Positions 55,504 to 64,000 of a stretch of 64,000 nucleotides of DNA are shown here, piece after piece. The notes beneath the pieces were generated by a model. The model ran no database searches. It saw only the letters and a list, made by a program, of their open reading frames with translations, and had not been told where the DNA came from. The DNA comes from Okapia johnstoni (lineage: Eukaryota > Chordata > Mammalia > Artiodactyla > Giraffidae): the NCBI GenBank assembly GCA_024291935.2, contig JAGTYA010000025.1, positions 7,337,501-7,401,500 of the forward strand, given 5' to 3'. The translations under genes and the position numbers were made by a program. The stretch's first letter is position 1. The number at the start of each line of letters is the position of its first letter.

Positions 55504-56058
55504 GTGTGGTGCTTGTTCAGTCGCTCAGTCGTGTCTGATCCCATGACCCCATGGACTGCAGCACTCCAGGCTTCCCTGTCCTTCACCATCTCCCAGAATT
55601 TGCTCAAACTCATGTCCATTGAGTCAGCGATGCCATCCAACCATCTCATCCTCTGTTGTTCCCTTCTCCTCCTGCCTTCAGTCTTTCCCAGCATCAGGGT
55701 CTTTTCCAACGAATTGGCTCTTCACATCAGGTGGCCGAAGTATTAGAGCTTCAGCATCGGTCCTTCCAATGAATATCCAGGATGGATTTCCTTTAGGATG
55801 GGCTGGTTGGATCTCCTTGCAGTCTGGGAGACTCTCAAGAGTCTTCTCCAACACCACAGTTCAGAAGAATCAATTCTTCGGCACTCAGCCTTCTTTATGG
55901 TCCAACTCTCACATCCGTAGATGACTACTGGAAAAACCACAGCTTTGGCTGTGCAGACCTTGTAATCAAAGTGATGTCTCTGGTCTTTTAATATGCTATC
56001 TAGATTTGTCATAGCTTTCCTCCAAGGAGGAAGTGTCTTTTAATTTCATGGCTGTGCT
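55504..56058 (-). mobile_element. BovB 3' fragment
   Basis: Minus strand. Encodes [37 protein letters not shown] and [19 protein letters not shown]. 5'-truncated at HEIKR. Confidence 0.93.
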
Positions 56059-56239
56059 CATGGCAACTTACTCCAGTATTCTCACCTCTAGAACCCCAAA
56101 CAGTAGGAAAAGACGATGTGTGGGGCCGGCACCAAATAAAAAAGAATTGTCCCACCCAGCATGTCAAGTGGTGCCCTCATTGAGAATCCACTGCCAGTTC
56201 TCTTAAAAGCCTGGGCTCAAGGATTTTTGTGGGAAACAC

Positions 56240-56455
56240 CCCTGCCTCCTCAGGCTAATTTAGCTGTTCCTCCCTCCTCCTCCCCATTACATCTGGTGCA
56301 AATGCTTACACCAGACAGCTGTGCTCGTTTTACCTGTAACCTGCTGTATTGTCATTCCTGGTCTGTCTTACTCTTGAGACTGTTAGCTCCTTAAACTCAG
56401 GAACCATAGCTTTTTGTCATTGAGTCCTGAAATTTAGCACAGGGTCTGGTACATC
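56240..56455. repeat. L2 LINE 3' end remnant
   Basis: 'gactgttagctccttaaact', 'aatttagcacagggtctggt' match L2 3' end text. It separates two BovB pieces. Confidence 0.6.
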
Positions 56456-56479
56456 AGGACTTTCCTGGTGGCAGGAAAT

Positions 56480-59395
56480 ATCCAACGGATGTTGGCAATT
56501 TGATCTCTGGTTCCTCTTCCTTTTTGTAAATCCAGCTTAAACATCTGGAAGTTCACGGTTCATGTACTGTTGAAGCCTGGCTTGGAGAATTTTGAACATC
56601 ACTTTGCTAGTGTGTGAGATGAGTCCAATGGTGCAGTAGTTTGAACATTCTTTGGCATTGCCTTTCTTTGGGATTGGAATAAAAACTGACCTTTTCCAGT
56701 CCTGTGGCCACTGCTGAGTTTTCCAAATTTGCTGGCATATTGAGTGCAGCACTTTCACAGCATCATCTTTTAGCATTTGAAATAGCTCAACTGGAATTTG
56801 ATCACCTCCACTAGCTTTTTTCGTAGTGATGCTTCCTAAGGCCCACTTGACTTCACATTCCAGGATGTCTGGTTCTAGGTGAGTGATCACACCATCATGA
56901 TTATCTGGGTCATTAAGATCTTTTTCGAATAGTTCTTCTGTGTATTCTTGCCACCTCTTCTTAATATCTTCTACTTCTGTTAGATCCATACCATTTCTGT
57001 CCTTTATTGTGCCCATCTTTGCCTGAAATGTCCCTTGGTATCTGATTTTCTTGAAGAGACCTCTAGTCTTTCCCATTCTGTTGTTTTCCCCTATTTCTTT
57101 GCATTGATCACTGAGGAAGGCTTTCTTATCTATCCTTGCTAGTCTTTGGAACTCTGCATTCAAATGGATGTATCTTTCCATTTCTCCTTTGCCTTTAGCT
57201 TCTCTTCTTTTCTCAGCTATTTGTAAGGCCTCCTTGGACAACAATTTTGCATTTCTTTTTGTTGGTGATGGTCTTGATCACTGCCTCCTGTATAATGTCA
57301 GGAACCTCCATCCATAGTTCTTCAGGCACTCTGTCTATCCGATCTAATCCCTTGAATCTGTTTGTCATGTCCACTGTATAATCGTAAGGGATTTGATTTA
57401 GGTCATACCTGAATGGTCTAGTGGTTTTCCCTACTTTCTTCAATTTCAGTCTGAATTTGGCAATAAGGAGTTCATGATCTGAGCCACAGTCACCTCCCGG
57501 TCTTGTTTTTGCTGACTGTAGAGAGCTTCTCCATCTTTGGCTGCAAAGAACATTATCAGTCTGATTTCGGTGTTGACCATCTGGTGATGTCCATGTGTAG
57601 AGTCTTCTCTTGTGTTGTTGGAGAGGGTGTTTGCTATGACCAGTGCGTTCTCTTGGCAGAACTCTGTTAGCCTTTGCCCTGCTTTGTTTTCTACTGCAAG
57701 ACCAAATTTGCCTGTTACTCCAGGTGTTTCCTGACTTCCTCCTTTTGCATTCCAGTCCCCTATAATGAAAAGGACATCTTTTTTTTGGCGTCAGTTCTAG
57801 AAGGTCTTGTAGGTCAGCATAGAACTTTTCAACTTCAGCGTCTTCGGCATTACTGGTCAGGGCATAGACTTGGATTACCGTGATATTGAATGGTTTGCCT
57901 TGGAAATGAACAGAGATCATTCTGTCGTTTTTGAGATTGCACCCAAGTACTGCATTTCTGAGTCTTTTGTTGACTATGAGGGCTACTCCATTTCTTCTAA
58001 GGGATTCTTGCCCACAGTAGTGGATATAATGGTCATCTGAGTTAAATTTACACAGTACAGTCCATTTTAGTTCACTGATTCCTGAAATGCCATCTCCTGT
58101 TTGACCACTTCCAATTTACCTTGATTCATGAGCCTAACATTCCAGGTTCCTATGCAATATTGCTTTTTACAGCATCGGACTTGACTTCCATCACCAGTCA
58201 CATCCACAACGGGTGTTGTTTTTGCTTTGGCTCCGTCTCTTCATTCTTTCTGGAGTTATTTCTCCACTGATTGCCAGTAGCATATTGGGCACCTACTGAC
58301 CTGAGGAGTTCATCTTTCAGTGTCCTATCTTTTTGCCTTTTCATACTGTTCATGGGGTTCTCAAGGCAAGAATACTGAAATGGTTTGCCATTCCCTTCTC
58401 CAGTGGACCACATTTTGTCAGAATTCTTGACCATGACCCTTCCATCTTGGGTGGCCCTACACGGCATGACTCAGTTTCATTGAGTTAGATAAGACTGTGG
58501 TCCATGTGATCAGTTTGGTTAGTTTTCTGTGATTGTGGTTTTCATTCTGTCTGTCCTCTGATGGATAAGGATAAGAGGTTTATGGAAGCTTCCTAATGGG
58601 AGAGACTGACTGAGGGGGAAACTGGGTCTTGTTCTGATGAGCAGGGCCATGCTCCGTAAATCTTTAATCCTATTTTCTGTTGATGGGTGGGCTGTGTTCC
58701 CTCCCTGTTGTTTGACCTGAGGCCAAACTATGGTGGAGGTAATGAAGAAAATGGGGACCTCCTTCAAAAGGTCCCATGTACGCACTGCTGTACTCAGGGC
58801 CCTTGACCCTGCAGCAGGCCACCGGCAACCCATACCTCCACCGGAGACCCCTGGACACTCCCGGGCAAGTCTGGCTCAGTCTCTTCTGGGGTCACTGCTC
58901 CTTTCTCCTGGGTCCTGGTGTGCACAAGGTTTTGTTTGTGCCCTCCAAGAGTCTGTTTCCCCAGTCCTGTGTAAGTTCTGGCAGCTCTGCGGTGGGGTTA
59001 ATGGCAACCTCCTTCAAGAGGGCTTGTGCCATACCCAGGTCTGCTGCACCCAGCGCCCCTTCCCCTGCAGCAGGGACCCAGACCTCCGCAGGAGACACAA
59101 ACACGGTTTTGGCTCAGTCTCTGTGGAGTCTCTGGGTCCTGGTGTGCACAAGTTTTGTTTGAGCCCTCTGAGCGTCTCTGGCGGGTATGGGGTTTGATTC
59201 TAAATGTGATTTTGCCCCTCCTACTGTCTTGCTGGGGCTTCTCCTTTGCCCTTGTACGTGGAGTATCTTTTTTTGGTGGGATCCAACATTCTCCTCTCGA
59301 CGGGTGTCCAGCAGCAAGTTGTAATTTTGGGGTTCTTGCAGGAGAACATGAGCGCGTGTCCTTCTACTCCGCCATCTTGGTAGAGCACGCAAGGT
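56480..59395 (-). mobile_element. 2.9 kb 5' half of BovB: leader, endonuclease, start of RT
   Basis: Minus strand, from a 5' end near 59395 to a break at 56480. Leader 58430-59395. The APE-type endonuclease region is in the frame 57213-57920 (MISVHFQGKPFNITVIQVYA..., QHKRRLYTWTSPDGQHRNQ, CGSDHELLIAKFRLKLKKVGKTTRPFRYDLN). Linker and N-terminal RT are in 56537-57244 (EALQIAEKRREAK..., LQARLQQYMNRELPDV). The central endonuclease is out of frame between two indels (an extended T run near 57780 is one), and several stops occur upstream of 57920. The copy lacks the RT YADD box and the 3' end. Gene predictors often call such frames 'craniofacial development protein 2-like'; it is a retroelement. Confidence 0.95.
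58737..59190 (-). repeat. Two tandem monomers in the BovB leader
   Basis: Unit 1 (58737-58989) and unit 2 (58990-59190) share in the same order: 'cctccttcaa', 'gcag' with 'cgcc/gcccttg', 'tccgcaggaga'/'tccaccggaga', 'ggctcagtctct', 'ctgggtcctggtgtgcacaa', 'gttttgtttg' and 'gccctc'. The divergence is modest, so the repeat is evident by eye. Confidence 0.75.
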
Positions 59396-60252
59396 TCAGC
59401 ACGCATGAAATACTTTGTAAATACGATGAATATTCATTCACATAGATAATAAAATACAAATTTGATAGGCCCCAAGACTGAACCAAAGACATCCCTCTTA
59501 ACTCCTCTCTGACTAACATCAGTTCATTCCTTAACCAGCATCCTTTGAATAAGATTATTTTACCAGTTTTAAGTGCTTCTAATTGTGTCAGTTCTCACAT
59601 CTACATCTTGTCTACTGTGCTGTCTGGAGAAGCCTTGTCAGAGACCTTGCTGAGGCCCCCATAGCCTGTTGCTTTTGTCTGTGGTTCTTCCATAACCACA
59701 GCAGAAGTGCAGTAACTCTGCCATGACTTCTTCTTGGAGAAACCGTGATGGCCTTTGTGATACTCAGGGTGGCTGCATACAGTTGTGCAGGTTGTACACT
59801 GCACATGGCCCACATCTGAGAAGATTCTGTTTAGATCATAGGCATCATGGGTGTATTTTGGAATGACGGTTTTCTGGCAGACAAGGGCAAAGATGTCTTG
59901 AGCTAACTTAATATATTACAATAGTTTTCTCAGAAAAGGAGATAAAATGTTTTGAGGAAGTGGTACAGTTTTCTTATTGTACAAAGGTGCCACGTGAGCC
60001 AGAATGGCCTGTGTGGCGCCTCCCTGGGGAGCAGAGTCTCTGTCCAGTGGGCTGCAGAATCCATCTATATTCTCATCTTTGGAAATTATTTTGAAAACCT
60101 GAAACGAAGTGATAGCTTGGCCCAGTTTTTCAGCGCCTCTGATTTTCCAGAACTTTTTAAAGATTACCAGAAATGAAAACGAAAAGACTGACTCAAATGC
60201 AATCCTTCATACCTCATAGGCTTGCCATACCCCACAATACTGGTATTCAGGG
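59396..60252. other. Unassigned ATG7 intron sequence with open frames
   Basis: No interspersed repeat recognised. Holds the minus-strand frame 59601-59915 (listed separately) and a plus-strand 74-codon frame 59952-60176 of unknown meaning. Confidence 0.4.
59601..59915 (-). other. Coding-like open frame of unknown origin
   Basis: Open from stop codon TAA (59918-59916) to TAG (59603-59601), 104 codons. The translation has protein-like composition with QDIFALVCQKTVIPKY, AYDLNRIFSDVGHVQ, a Cys/His-rich run (QCTTCTTVCSHPEYHKGHH) and a Ser/Lys-rich end. A possible acceptor AG lies at 59904-59903, with a poor pyrimidine tract. I do not recognise the protein. It could be an antisense exon, an old processed pseudogene, or chance. 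Confidence 0.2.
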
Positions 60253-60533
60253 CTGCTGCTGCTGCTGCTGCTAAGTTGCTTCAGTCGTGTCCGACTCTGT
60301 GCGACCCCACAGACGGCAGCCCACCAGGCTCCCCCGTCCCTGGGATTCTCCTGGCAAGAATACTAGAGTGGGTTGCCATTTCCTTCTCCAATGCATGAAA
60401 GTGAAAAGTGAAAGTGAAGTCGCTCAGTCGTGTCCGACTCTTAGCGACCCCATGGACTGCAGCCTACTAGGCTCCTCCCTCCATGGAATTTTCCAGGCAA
60501 GAGTACTGGAGTGGGGTGCCATTGCCTTCTCTG
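60253..60533 (-). repeat. Bov-A2 SINE with (GCT)n tract
   Basis: Seven GCT units (60253-60273) followed by antisense Bov-A dimer: 'ttgcttcagtcgtgtccgac', 'ggttgccatttccttctcca', 'gaaagtgaagtcgctcagtc', '...ggtgccattgccttctc'. This GCT/AGC association is typical of ruminant Bov-A2. Confidence 0.9.
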
Positions 60534-61739
60534 GGTATCCAGGGCATCCGTTCTCAAATCTGAGGCCAAATGATAGAGCAGATGGCATGTGAAGCTTGAG
60601 GTTATTACAGCAGAGGGAAAACAAAATAAAGCCAAAAAAGAACAAGCCCCACAAGTAACTGTGGAGACTGAAGATGACAGTCTGCAGCCTGTGGAGGTGA
60701 TTGCTGGTTCCCCGGTTGACCTCCTGAAGAAGCAAAGCATGTGGATCCTTCCAGGGCAGAGGTGACCCAAGGAAGCGAGAGGGACAACCCGACCTTACGA
60801 GCAGTTATCCTGCCTGCTCACATCGGCTATCACCACCTAATTGTACCGTCGCTAAAAAAGCCATTTGGGGTGACTTGGTGTCTTGCAGAGACATCATCAT
60901 TTTGGCTCGGGGAACATCTTGACTCTGATGCTGTTTTTAAAAGAAATTGAGGCTTCTGTACCAGCTGGTTCCCCTGTAGGAGTCCCGAGTTTTCATCTTC
61001 TGGTAAAACCTACTCTTACTTCTAAGTTTGGAACTTTGCGCCCGCCTCCTTTTTGGAAGGGAGAGCTTTTTAAAAACTTCCTTCTTTAACAGCCTGGCAA
61101 ATGACTTCCAGAACTCATGAAGTTGCAGAAGTATCATTACCCAGCAAAATGGGCATCGGCTCCGTATGCCAGAGGGGCCCCCTTCCCGCTCCTGGTGGTC
61201 TCCACTGCCTTTTTACCGATCAGCAGCTAAGCACATACTCACTTTGTCAGCAGGACTTGGTCATGTGCCTCGGTGCTTATTTTAATAACTGCCAGAGCTT
61301 GCAGGCCCCGCAGCTGGGAACGTGAGAAGAGAAGTCTGCTCTCTCCGCTCCATTTTTTTGGCCCAGAGATGGTGCCTCAGAGCCAAATTGCGGTGATGGT
61401 GGCACTTCTGCTAAGTGAATGGCCCTGCGTGGCCTCTGAGAAACGGAACAGAGTGCTCCCAACTTCTGAGCACTCACCTCTCTGGACTTCCCCTGGATGA
61501 CCTATAGCAGGAGACCACCGCTGCCTTGTAATGAAACCTCTGCCATGTCTGCAGAGCTCTGGTGAGGGAGGGAAACTTAGTGAGGGCTGCTCAAGGCACG
61601 GGAAGATCTGGTGGTGAGTGCCTGGGGAAGGGTGACCGCGTTTGGCTGGTGGTGGGGGAGGGGGAGGCGACAAGAAAGATGAAGAGCAGCGGCCCTGGAT
61701 TGGCTGCTGACTCTCAGCCAGACATCAGAAGAGGCGTGT
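60534..61739. other. Unassigned ATG7 intron sequence
   Basis: No named repeat and no supported exon. The frames present have no recognised domains. I looked for ATG7 coding exons and did not see one. Confidence 0.4.
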
Positions 61740-61885
61740 CGCACGCTTTCCCATTTAGCCCTCCCAGCAGCCTCGTGGGTTGGGTGTGATTACCTGCAGA
61801 TGACGAAGCAGAGGCACAGGGCATGATGTTACCCACCCTGGGCCGGGCAGCCAGTGCGAGGTGGGGCCAGAACTCCAAACGTCGG
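61740..61885 (-). repeat. MIR-like remnant
   Basis: 'ccctcccagcagcctcgtgg', 'gacgaagcagaggcacaggg', 'gttacccaccctgggc' resemble antisense MIR. Confidence 0.5.
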
Positions 61886-63051
61886 TTGATCTGACTGAGG
61901 ACCCAGCTCCCAGCTACCTTAGCTTTCAGCATCCTTTCTCCAAACCCTTAAAAAACAAAAACAAAAACCCCCCTGCCTTCCCAAAGCAAACAAAACAAGA
62001 ACACACAGGTGAAAAATCCTAGCGAGAGATGGTTTACATAGTCAGACTGGTCTGTTTTTCTCTTCTCCCCCACCGAGGGCCTAGTGTCCCTAGAGGTGGG
62101 TCTGTTTGGTTTTCTGATCTCTGTGATTGTTGTTGCTTCTCCACCAGTTTTACTCCTTCCTTTCCCGAAATCCTACACCGGCTTGCTGTTTGCTGTGTCT
62201 AGTCCTCTCGGCATGCGCCGAGGCAGAAGGGCTGGGCAGACTCATTCCGGAAAAACGCCTCTGCTCCAGTTAACTTGATAAGCAGCGAAGCCAAAATACG
62301 TCCATCTTGAGCATCTTTAATAACAAAATGCCAGAATATCTATGGAAATGATATTTCATTTTCGGTGCTTATTCAGATGGCCCCACAGTGCTCGCTGTCG
62401 AGGGGGCCGCGGGGTAGCGGTGTTCACAGTGGCCGATGGAGAGGTGCAGGGGAGGGTGGAGCGAGCAGCAGCTCCGGGAAGGTCTCCCAGAGCCGGTCAC
62501 CTTGTGCCGGGACACGAGGGCAGAGCGCCTTTCAGACGGGGGCGCCGAGGCAGGTCGGCAGGCGAGTTAGCGGAGCACCAAGCAGCTTGGTTGTTTCTGC
62601 AGCGTCAGGTGGGGATGAGGAGGGGCAGGCCCCCCCAGGTGGCACTGGAGAAGCTGGGAGGCAGTAGCAAGGGTCAAGGAGAAGGCGTGGAGGAGCCTGC
62701 CAGGGGTGTGGCTGTGCGCCTGCCGAGGATGTGGAGTCCTGCTGTTGCCACGGGCTTTCCTGTGTGTGATGAGCCTGGGTAAATACCAAATGCGCTTCGT
62801 CTTGGCTTAGTGATGCTCCCATCTGTGTGAGAGTGGTCTGTGGAGACCACATTCGCTGGTCCCTCAAGACGGATTGGCGCCATAGATGGTTCACGTGGCC
62901 TAGGATTCCAGCCTTGTCCTCTGCTTCACCCTCAGCACATGTCTCCTGCCCTCTGGGAAGATCCTGCCCAAATCTCAGTCACCCTAGAAACAAAATGCCT
63001 TATCGGCACCTTCTAAGGATCAAAACAACAGGTTTCAAAGATCATCTAGTC
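61886..63051. other. Intron sequence with a GC-rich CpG cluster
   Basis: 62390-62770 is GC-rich with CpGs concentrated at 62395-62575. A 146-codon plus frame (62342-62782) spans it but has no domain. It may be a regulatory element; this is inference only. Confidence 0.35.
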
Positions 63052-63243
63052 CAAGGTTGGCCAATTCTGGTCCGTGGGGCACACCCAGCCCAAGGGCTTT
63101 CTTTGTGCAGTCCATGAGATAAAGGTTTTTTTACGTTTTTCAAGAATTGTGAAAAAAGAAGAAAATATGACAGAAACTATTTCGACCTGCAGTGCCTAAA
63201 GTATTTACTATTTGGCTCTGTTCAGAAAAAGCTTGCCAACCTG
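63052..63243. mobile_element. hAT-type MITE (TTGGCAAAC-class TIR)
   Basis: Left TIR CAAGGTTGGCCAATTCTGG, right TIR 'aaaagcttgccaacctg', with 'tgcctaaagtatttactatt' just inside the right end, the arrangement of a common mammalian hAT MITE whose family name I cannot fix. Confidence 0.7.
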
Positions 63244-63407
63244 TGTTCTTATCCGACCACCTCTGTGCAAAGTGGCTTGGCAAACGATTGCCTGATGCAT
63301 GCTTGAGTACTTCCACTAATGGAAAATGCATCATCTTTCTGGTCAGCCTGCTTCCTGTTTGGACAAGTCAGGTTATAACTGTTAAACTCTGCCCGGATCT
63401 TGCCTCC

Positions 63408-64000
63408 TGATGTCCAGTTGCTCAGTCATGTCCAACTCTGCGACCCCATGGACTGCAAGATGCCAGGCTTCCCTGTCCTTCACTGTCTCCTGGAGTTTGC
63501 TCACACTCATGTTCGTTGAGTCAGTGATGCCATCCAACCATCTCGCCTTCTGTTGCTCCCTTCTCCTGCCTTCAGTCTTTCCCAGCATCAGGGTTTTTTC
63601 CAGTGAGTCGGTTCTCCACATCAGGTGGCCAAAGTATTGGAGCTTCAGCTTTAGCATCAGTCCTTCCAATGAATATTCAGGGTTGATTTTCTTGAAGATT
63701 GACTGGTTTGATCTTCTTGCTAGTCCAAGGGACTCTCAAGATTCTTCTCCAACACCACAGTTCTAAAGCATCAGTTCTTCAGTGCTCAGCCTTTATGGTC
63801 CAACTCTCACATCCATACATGACTACTGGAAAAACCATAGCCTTGACTAGATGGAACTTTGTTGGCAAAGTAATATCTCTACTTTTTAATATGCTGTCTA
63901 GGTTGGTCATAGCTTTTCTTCCAAGGAGCAAGTGTCTTTTAATTTCATGGCTCCAGTCACCTTCTGCAGTGATTTTGGAGTCCAAGAAAATAAAGTCTCT
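63408..64000 (-). mobile_element. BovB 3' fragment, cut by window edge
   Basis: Minus strand. Encodes [34 protein letters not shown] and, at 63779-63985, [56 protein letters not shown]. It continues past the window. Confidence 0.94.

Noticed and set aside
57213..57920. 235-codon frame as a craniofacial development protein-like gene
   Set aside because: BovB APE endonuclease region; its centre is out of frame and upstream stops are present.
55504..59395. The two BovB pieces here as one element with a middle deletion
   Set aside because: An ancient L2 remnant (56240-56455) lies between them, which cannot have inserted later, so separate insertions or a rearrangement are more likely.
62342..62782. 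146-codon frame in the GC-rich cluster as a gene
   Set aside because: Arg/Gly-rich translation expected from GC-rich DNA; no domain, no splice context.
49867..64000. ATG7 coding exon 2
   Set aside because: Searched by eye for the start-codon exon (MAAATGDPG-like) and later motifs; none seen. It probably lies beyond the window.
1..64000. CRISPR-like array from the many recurring SINE/BovB words
   Set aside because: Repeats are dispersed, in both orientations and hundreds of bases long; there are no regular short repeat-spacer units.

Overview
This is mammalian nuclear DNA from a ruminant, most likely a bovid. The evidence is the dense coverage by BovB (RTE-clade) LINEs and tRNA-Glu-headed Bov-tA/Bov-A2 SINEs, laid over older eutherian repeats (L1M, L2, MIR, MER20, MER5- and MER1-type hAT elements). 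By my coordinates BovB pieces alone cover roughly a quarter of the window (about 17 kb, 20 or so insertions). No prokaryotic, organellar or CRISPR feature is present.

Two host genes can be supported, both on the + strand and in the same order as human 3p25. (1) HRH1, the histamine H1 receptor: its single coding exon lies at 37848-39314 behind a splice acceptor at 37811-37812. Everything upstream (1-37812) is then probably the large 5'-UTR intron or 5' flank of HRH1. The stretch after the stop codon to about 42390 is its probable 3' UTR and downstream flank, and contains a long (CA)n/(CG)n tract. (2) A CpG-island promoter with a non-coding first exon ending in a GTAAGT donor at 49861. By position, orientation and exon sequence this is best read as ATG7 exon 1, so 49861-64000 would be ATG7 intron 1. 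No ATG7 coding exon was found.

Layout. 1-17 kb: BovB copies, SINEs, MIR/L2 remnants and two MER1-type hAT elements. A twin-primed BovB at 12.1-14.8 kb is split by a younger BovB, and that younger copy forms a near-identical inverted pair with another copy at 16.0-17.0 kb. 17-31 kb: SINEs, L1M blocks, a MER5-type element with target duplications, and a MER20. 31-37 kb: a 1.8 kb BovB with exact target duplications, then a three-layer nest (L1, BovB, solo LTR). 37.5-42.4 kb: HRH1. 42.4-49.4 kb: BovB, LTR-like sequence, young L1, SINEs. 49.7-50.1 kb: the ATG7 promoter. 50-64 kb: intron with L2/MIR and more BovB, including a 2.9 kb 5' half of BovB whose leader contains two tandem monomers.

I did not find a new functional system. 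The most unusual items are the BovB leader with tandem monomers plus an internal module matching the Bov-A SINE body (56.5-59.4 kb), the twin-primed/nested/inverted BovB cluster (12-17 kb), and an unexplained minus-strand open frame with a Cys/His-rich stretch at 59601-59915. All long open frames outside HRH1 are BovB coding remnants, their antisense shadows, SINE text or simple repeats. Repeat names and boundaries were assigned by eye and are approximate to about 5-20 bases unless target duplications are given.
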